Source: Pteria penguin
Taxonomy: Eukaryota > Mollusca > Bivalvia > Pterioida > Pteriidae
DNA: 64,000 nt
Assembly: GCA_035048485.1 (NCBI GenBank)
Contig: CM068586.1
Span: forward strand, 27,360,349-27,424,348
Reading direction: 5' to 3'
Shown: positions 40,255 to 49,200 of the stretch, piece by piece
Layout: every line of letters begins with the position of its first letter
How positions within the stretch are numbered: position 1 is the stretch's first letter
The notes under the pieces: model-generated
What the model was told of the DNA's origin: nothing
The model's input: the letters and a program-made list of their open reading frames with translations, nothing else
Databases searched by the model: none
Translations under genes and position numbers: made by a program

Positions 40255-43200
40255 GTAAAATAAATAAAAATGATAATGATAATAATGTTATTATTATAAT
40301 ACTTATACATATTAAAAAAATAGCTAAATTACAAATAATAATAATAATACATGTATATATTTCAATAAATAGGAAATAAAACATTGATAAATTAATTTAA
40401 AAAAAAATAAATAAGAAATAAATACATAAATTAATAAAAAACAAATAGAAAAATCTTTGTTAAATTACAATTATGAATCCCTTAATGGGGGTGTCATTTA
40501 ACATTACATTTAATACACTACTTAATTTAATATACTTAATGAAGAAATTCTCAGCGATTTAAATTGATCCATTTTATTTTATCATCTGTACAACTGTACA
40601 GAAATAATTACAAATATGGGCATGTGAATGTGCGACTGGACCAAGCACAAGCGGGAATAAATTGTGTTAAGGCAAATTTCCTCCTGTGTTAACACAAGGA
40701 GCACACGTGCGTCCAGTCAAGCAGTCCTGGCACGTGTGCTAAAACAGACCTTGTGATCGTTTTTCGTGTTCACGTGTATGTTATGTTAGGACTGCACCCA
40801 TCTGTAAAATAAGACACTCATTCATTTCTGACCTTGAAATATTCTTTATATGATGTGCATTTTTGTTCCAGTCTGTGTTACATGGATAAAATTTAAGGAA
40901 ATGCACTAGGTACATGTAGATGCTATCTGTATATAAGGGACATGATGTGATATAAGGACATCAAGCAAACAATAAAGTAAAATATACAAACATTAATGGA
41001 TATTGATAATATCTATGATCTTTTAATGTGTTTAAAAAATATATAATTCATTACAAATTATGAATGAATTTAATTCAGTAACTAATCAGAGAGGCAACAT
41101 AAGTTGAGCTTTTATAGAATAAAGGAACAAAATGTGTTAGAGGGATTTTGCCCTTAATTTTGGACATGATTTAGAGTATAGAGTACTTTCAGGTCACAGT
41201 CATCAGTGATTCGGGAGAAAGAGATGTCTATAATCTACCATTTGGAATCCGTACAGTGGCAGTTACTTCTACACAACTTCTGCTTAATAATCGACCATTC
41301 TATTGTCATGATGTAGCAAAACATGAGGATGCTGATGTAAGATTTCACAGTCTAACCTACTGTCCATGCCACTCACTTTGTAAACCGAAAAATCTGGATT
41401 TTGACTTATTTATCTTTAATATAGTTTTACAAAATTAATATCAATCAACATGAGATCTTGTTTAGTCGTAACTTTTGGTGTATGTTATATGTTTCTACGA
41501 AGAAGCATTCATATTTCATTGGGAAAAATCATTTCAGATAGGGGATTTTCTTTGTTAATTTTGACGTGATGTCGCCTATGTTTAACATTGAGTCTATGGG
41601 AAACTGGTCATGTCAAAATTTAACATGGAAATTGCCCTATCTATAATTGAATTATTTTCTCTAAAATATGAATGCTTCTTCATACAAACATATAGCATAC
41701 ACCAAAATTTACAACTAAACAAGATCTATGGAATGGTTTTCCCTCTCTGAAATTATTCTGAAGATGAATAACTGAAAATCCAGATTTTCCAGTTTCCAGA
41801 GTGAGTGATGCGGACAGTAAGTATATTGTCTCAAGTGGCAAACGGTACCAAAGGGTCAGAAATGATTATCTCCTATACCAATTGTATAAGTTTCTTTCTC
41901 AGGATTTTACCCTGGCTGATGTTAGACAACCATTCACCATATATTACTTTTTTAGCCCCTGCCATGAAATGGCTGGAGCTTATAGTGTTACCTTGTGCCG
42001 TCATTCTGTCATTCCGTCATTCTGTCATCATTCAATTACTGCTCATTTTCTCTTTTAAGGTTTGATGGATTAAAGTGATATTGGGTATATAGATGTTTCT
42101 ACGGAAAAATGCAGGTCAAGTTTGAATATGGGTGTGTCCGGGTAATTTCTGACAGAATTATTGCCCTTGAACATAGAAATTTCTTAAAAATGACAGTTTC
42201 TGCTCATTTTCTGTGAAAGTTTGATGGATTAAATTGATTTTGGGTATACAGATGTATCAAAGAAAAATGCAGGTCTTGTGTGAATATGGTTGTGATTTGG
42301 TAATTTTTGGCAGAGTTATTGCTCTTGAACATAGAAAATTTCTGAAAAATGACAGTTTCCGTTCATTTTCTCTTTGAAGGTTTTGATTGATTAAATTGAT
42401 ATTAAGTATACAGATGTATAAAGGGAAGATGCAGTTCAAATTGAAATATGGGTGTGGTGCGGTAATTTTTGACAGAGTTATTGTCCTTGAATATAGAAAA
42501 TTTCTTAAAATTGACAGTTTCCGCTCATTTTCTCCGTGAAGGTTTGATGGATTAAAATGATATTGGGTATACAGATGTATCAAGGGAATATGCAGGTTGA
42601 GTTTGAATATTGGTGTGAATCGTTATTTGCTGACAGAGTTATTGCCCTTTAACCTTGAAAATTTCTTAAAAATGACACTTTCTGCTCATTTTCTCTTTGA
42701 AAGTTTAATGGGTTAAATTGATATTGGGTATATAGATGTATCAAGGGAAAATGCAGGTCAAGTTGGAATATGATGTGGTCCAGAAATTTATCACAGAGTA
42801 ATTGCCCTTGAACATTAGAAATCTTTTAAATTTTCAAATATTAGCTCTCTGGCAATGATATTTCACTGCTTTAGCAGCCAGCGGGGAAATTTGTGTTGCA
42901 CCGACACATTAAAATACTAGTTTAATCAAGTTTCAAAATTACAACCTTATTGGAACTATTTTTATGTCATTTGTCTGTTGGGCCAAGCATGGGTATGCAG
43001 GTAGGCAAAAACAGAAGCTTACTTCTGGTGAGTACTAATGGCCTCCAATGTGATCCCTAGAACCCCTGAGTGTCAACCATGGTATTTTGTTGTGTTGCAG
43101 TGTCATTACACAGGTGTTTAAGCATTATATCAGATTAAATGAGATATCATATTACACGTTATCAGATTAAGTGGAGTCCATTGTAGTAACTTCCATATTT

Positions 43201-46200
43201 TACATATGTTCTGAATTAAAGTAATGATAAGTACTAAAAGGAGTTGCAATATTAGTAGATAACATTTTTTAAAAATTTTAATATTGTGTTTTGCTTTATT
43301 ATAAACAGATTGGGGTCATATTGTTTATTTCTCCAGTTTCAACAGAATACTATGATATTTGTAAATATTTGAATAATTTCACTAACATAGCCCTTGCGGT
43401 AATCAAGTGCCCTTAACATATATACTAAAAAGGGCTGTGGTTGGCTGGATTTTTTTTTCATAAAGTCTTGCATTTAATATTCTTGACAGATTCGTGGGAA
43501 AGGTGTAGATTTTCCTTTGATAGTAAAGGATTTTAACCTGATGAAGTGGTTAGGTGTGAATTGTATTAGAACATCTCACTACCCATATGCTGAGGAGTTT
43601 ATGGACCAGTGTGACAGACAGGGAATTGTAGTGATAGATGAAAGCCCGGGTGTAGGCATCAGACAGTAAGTAAAGTATATAATATGAGGATCTGTCCATA
43701 CTGAGAGGGAAAGACTGAGTGTGTGAATCACACTATAAGTATGTTATATGAGGATCTGTTCATACTGAGAGGGAAAGTCTGGGTGTGTGAATCAGACTAT
43801 AAGTATGTTATATGAGGATCTATCCATACTGAGAGGGAAAGTCTGGGTGTGTGAATCAGACTATAAGTATGTTATATGAGGGGTGTGTGAATCAGGCTAT
43901 AAGTATGTAATATGAGGATCTGACCATACTGAGAGGGAAAGTCTGGGTGTGTGAATCAGGCTATAAGTATGTAATATGAGGATCTGTCCATACTGAGAGG
44001 GAAAGTCTGGGTGTGTGAATCACACTATAAGTATGTAATATGAGGATCAGTCCATACTGAGAGGGAAAGTCTGGGTGTGTGAATCAGGCTATAAGTATGT
44101 AATATGAGGATCTGACCATACTGAGAGGGAAAGTCTGGGTGTGTGAATCAGGCTATAAGTATGTAATATGAGGATCTGTCCATACTGAGAGGGAAAGTCT
44201 GGGTGTGTGAATCAGGCTATAAGTATATAATATGAGGATTTGTCCATATTGAGAGGGAAAGTCTGGGTGTGTGAATCACACTATAAGTATGTAATATGAG
44301 GATCTGTCCATACTGAGAGGGAAAGTCTGGGTGTGTGAATCAGGCTATAAGTATATAATATGAGGATTTGTCCATATTGAGAGGGAAAGTCTGGGTGTGT
44401 GAATCACACTATAAGTATGTAATATGAGGATCTGTCCATACTGAGAGGGAAAGTCTTGGTGTGTGAATCACACTATAAGTATGTAATATGAGGATCTGTC
44501 CATACTCAGAGGGAAAGTCTGGGTGTGTGAATCAGGCTATAAGTATGTAATATGAGGATCTGTCCATACTGAGAGGGAAAGTCTGGGTGTGTGAATCAGA
44601 CTATAAGTTAATCAGTGTCTGGACATTGTTACTCATTGAAATGAGTTGAGTTTTAATTGAATTTTATTGAATTCAAATTAGACAGAAAGAAGTAGCTAAT
44701 AATTGGATTTTTTCATAATTGAATTCTATGAGATATTGCCTTCTATTTGAGCTGATTTGATGTTTGTTTCCAGGAGGGCTAATTTCGGTAATGTGTCATT
44801 GGCACACCACATGAAGGTCATGGAAGAAATGGTACTGAGAGATAAGAATCGGCCATCGGTGATTATGTGGTCCATAGCTAATGAGCCAGACACCACAATA
44901 CCAGAGGCTGTGCCATACTTCAAGTAAGTTAGCAAGGGTAATTATATATTGGAGGAGAGATACATTATATCAGCAGGTAGGATAGGTAAGTATATAGTGT
45001 TACTATACCACAGGCACATTATAATAAGATGTGTTACATTATAGATGAAGTAGCTTTGTATGGCCGTACGATTATTTAGATTTCATCATTATGTGATCAT
45101 TTATGTTCCATGATATTTAGATGATTTATTTCCTATGAGTTTGAGATAATTTGAGTATCTATTCTAGGCCTTTGATTCTGCTCACAAAATCTCTTGATAC
45201 CACTCGACCTGTCACATTTGTAGCCAATGCTGATTTCACCAACGATTTGGTAGTGAGTATACTTAAGTTTTCATTTCTACTCCAGTTTTAGCTCACTTCC
45301 ACAGTAAAAGGTGGGATCAATAACTTGGTTTACCAGATCCGATTCATTTGTGTATCAATTGACCATTTTAAATATGCACTCTGATCATTGGGTATGAAAT
45401 ATGTTTGTGGACTTCTATTAGTAATTTATCTGATCTTGTATCCCTACTGGGTAGATTCTGTGTCTTTGAATCAGATATCTTTTTATCCAGTCTTAATAGC
45501 GTTATGTGTTTATATTACAGGCACAGTACATTGATGTTTTATGTGTCAATCGGTACTATGCTTGGTACAGTGACTGCTCTCACACAGAACTAATTCAGCG
45601 TCAGTTGAACTTTGACCTCCAGGGTTGGCATACCAAGTTCAATAAACCTGTGATTCTGACCGAGTATGGATCGGACACTGTCCCAGGTCTTCATCAGGTA
45701 ACAGACATTTACAACTCCCTGTCTCTTCATTAGTTAACAGATATTTACAACTCCCAGACTCTTCATTAGTTCACAGATATTTACAACTCCCTGACTCTTC
45801 ATTAGTTAACAGATATTTACAATTCCCTGTCTCTTCATCAGGTAACAGACATAGGTAATAGACATTTCAAATCCCTGTCTCTTTATTTGTTAACAGACAT
45901 TAACAACTCCCTGTCTTGTTATATGTTAACAGACATTAACAACTCCCTGTCTCGTTATATGTTAACAGACATTAACAACTCCCTGTCTCGTTATATGTTA
46001 ACAGACATTTACAACTCCCTGTCTCGTTATATGTTAACAGACATTAACAACTCCCTGTCTCGTTATATGTTAACAGACATTAACAACTCCATGTCTTGTT
46101 ATATGTTAACAGACATTTACAACTCCCTGTCTCGTTATATGTTAACAGACATTTACAACTCCCTGTCTCTTTATAAGTTAACAGACATTAACAACTCCAT

Positions 46201-49200
46201 GTCTTTTCATCGGGTAACAGACATTTATAACTCCCTGTCTCTTCACCAAGTTTCAATTATCAGGGATTAAAATTTGTTGTTTACTAGACCCGACCTTGTA
46301 CCTCATGTAAATGAGCTCTCGATGTCAAAGTGGTTTAAAGCATCAAACATGAAATAGATGCAGCCTCTCATCTCTGACCAAGTTCTGCTGTAGTTAGCGA
46401 GAGTGTGTGCCAGTGTACTTGAGGAAGGTTGGTGGTTTTTCCCCGCCTATATGTATCTGGTTTCCTTCATTGCTACATACTGACCCAGGATGTTTGGTTT
46501 TATAAAATGTTAACAACAATCATTAATGTCTTAGGAGTCTTGGATAAATTGAAAAGACTTTATGAAAATAAATCTAAATCCCAAATAAATCTAAATCAGT
46601 GAATTTTGATAACCTGGATGTATTGCAGTGACAAACGTTGAAGAAAAAAATTTTGAATTTGATGTAGAATACAAAACAAATGATCATGTGGTTATTTTGT
46701 TTATCTAGAACCGGGTCTTTCTAAAGGTTATTGATATTCCTTAGTTTTGTTACTGATTAATGTTTATCTTTTTAGATAATACCCATTTTTTGTCCTTTTT
46801 TTCAAAAAATAATACCTAATTTTGTTTTAGCTCACCTGAGCCAAAGGCTCACATGAGCTATAGTTATAGTGTGCCGTCCGTCGTCGTCATCCGTCCGTCC
46901 GTCGTTAACTTTTTCACATTTTCAACTTCTTCTCTGGAACTGCATTGCAGATTTGGATCAAACTTTGTATATATGATGGACTCAAGGTCCCTTACTAAAA
47001 TTGTGTTAGGGATCCAGATTCACTCAGGGATGGATCCAGGGCAGGGCCAAGGTGCCCAAAACGGTACCCCTCTTCAAAAACGTTCTCCTTCAAAATCAGT
47101 GCATAAATGGGGAAACTAATTGCATTTCAACAATCTATAAAGATGGGCTATCAAAAATTGTGTTCAGGATTAAGATGCGTCAAATAGAAATTTAAACTTT
47201 TTTGAGTGTTATGTTTTTCAGTTGATTGATATTGATGATTTCTTAATGACTATCATCATCATGGTAAGGAATATTATTGTGAAAGAATTTTGTCAATATC
47301 TCAATTTTTGGATTTTTATGAAATTTTTAAGACTACCAAAAAAAAAGGGGGGGGGATGTTGGCCATTTTTCACATTTTCAACTTTTTCTACAAAACTGTT
47401 GGAAGGATTTTAATAAATCTTGGTAGAAATAAATCACTTATGATCCCCTTCAAATTCTGTTGTTTTTGTCCTGACCTCTTTTCAGGTGTCGACACCAAAG
47501 TCAAAAGTAGGTCACAAAAGAGTATCCTCCTTTGACAATATTCTTCTTCATACTGGCTGTATACAGAGACAAACAGAGTGCATAGAAATGATCTAGAGGG
47601 TTGAGTGAAGACGTATTGACATTTTGGTTCCATTTCAAAATCAAATTGTAGAACTTTTTTTTAGACATTTGTTTGGACTTGGTGATTTCAATGCAGAAAA
47701 GTGTCGTATTTCCTAGTTAATTGATAATGATGATTTCTTATGGACTATTGTAATCATAATTATGGTAAGGAATGTTACTTTGAAAGAATTTTGTCAATAT
47801 CTCAATTTATGGATTTTCTATGACTTTTTTAAGACTTCCAAATGGGACAATTCTTCACATTTTTAACTTCTGCTGTTATGCCAATTGAAAGATTTTAATG
47901 AAACATGGAATACATGAAGTACTATAGGTCCTCTATCAATTTTTTACATTTCATCCAAATTGGTCAACAGATAATGCCACCATGTCTAAAAACTAGGTCT
48001 CACAATGGTACATATACCACTTTGTAATTAAGATATGGAGAGTAGCGGTTCAAATTAAGCTGTGGTCAAAATTTTTTTTCATTTCTTTACACATCTAAAT
48101 ATTTTTTTAGATGTTTCTCAACATATGAAGTTAGGGTATTTTAAGTTGGATCTGGACAATATTTGAAACAATTGTTGTTCATGACCCAAACTTGAAATCA
48201 GTCAACAAAAAGCTCCAACTAAAGAAAATGACTAACTTGTTGCCCTGAATCACATCTTGCAGAGACAAAGCAAATGCTTAATATCAAAATCACCTTAATG
48301 GATGTGCAAAAAGGTGTTGTTTTTTATTCTGGTCTGAAATATTTTCAACATTTGTGTTGACTTAGTCACAGTAATGCAAAAATAAATGAATTCTTCTTTC
48401 CTGCATGACTGATCATCTAGGTACTCAGGTGAGCGATATAGGCCCATTTGGGCCTCTTGTTTTTTTTTAGATAATACCCTCTTTTTATCAGCTTTTTAGG
48501 TAATATCCACATTTTGGCAGATGCCTATGCCATTTTGTCTTTCCACCATTTTGATATTCTATCATAATTTAGTCTCTGTTCATTTGCCCACTAATGATTG
48601 AAGACTTTTAATTGTATATGATTTATAAATATGTTAATATGTATTTAGAAAATGTGCAGGTTGAGTTAATGTTAACAAAGCAAGTTTCTGAAGATGTGAA
48701 AATGGGACATCAATTATTACATTTATACCAGTGATGTATCTTGGGATGAATTATTGCATGCTTTAACTTCGTCGTCATAGGAGGTATTTGTCCCGTTAGG
48801 ACAGCCCTAGTTTTCTTTGTAATAGACAGACATGAAAAATTGTAATTTGATATATAGTTGTAATTAGAAAAGATGCATAGCAAGTTTCTGTATCATTTTA
48901 GTTAACATGTTTTAATTGTTATGAATCTTGCCTCTTGGGCAAATAAAAAATTTCACATTCTTTTTCAACTTAAAATTTGACCTAGTAGAGATTATTATAA
49001 ATAATATACATAAAAAGATTACGTTATTAACATGTATAACGTTTCTAATGATGTTGAGAAGTTTTCTTTGAAGTGTATATTACAACTGATGTTTTAATTT
49101 TTATCAGCATTGGTCATTCGTATTGATATAATGAATTGTTGTATTATATTGATACAATGAATGATTTCTTTATTTTTCAGAGTCCATCATTTGTTTTTAC

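Noticed and set aside
45887..46270. 127-codon frame [12 protein letters not shown] repeats
   Set aside because: 36-bp intronic array; it lies wholly inside GUSB intron 10.
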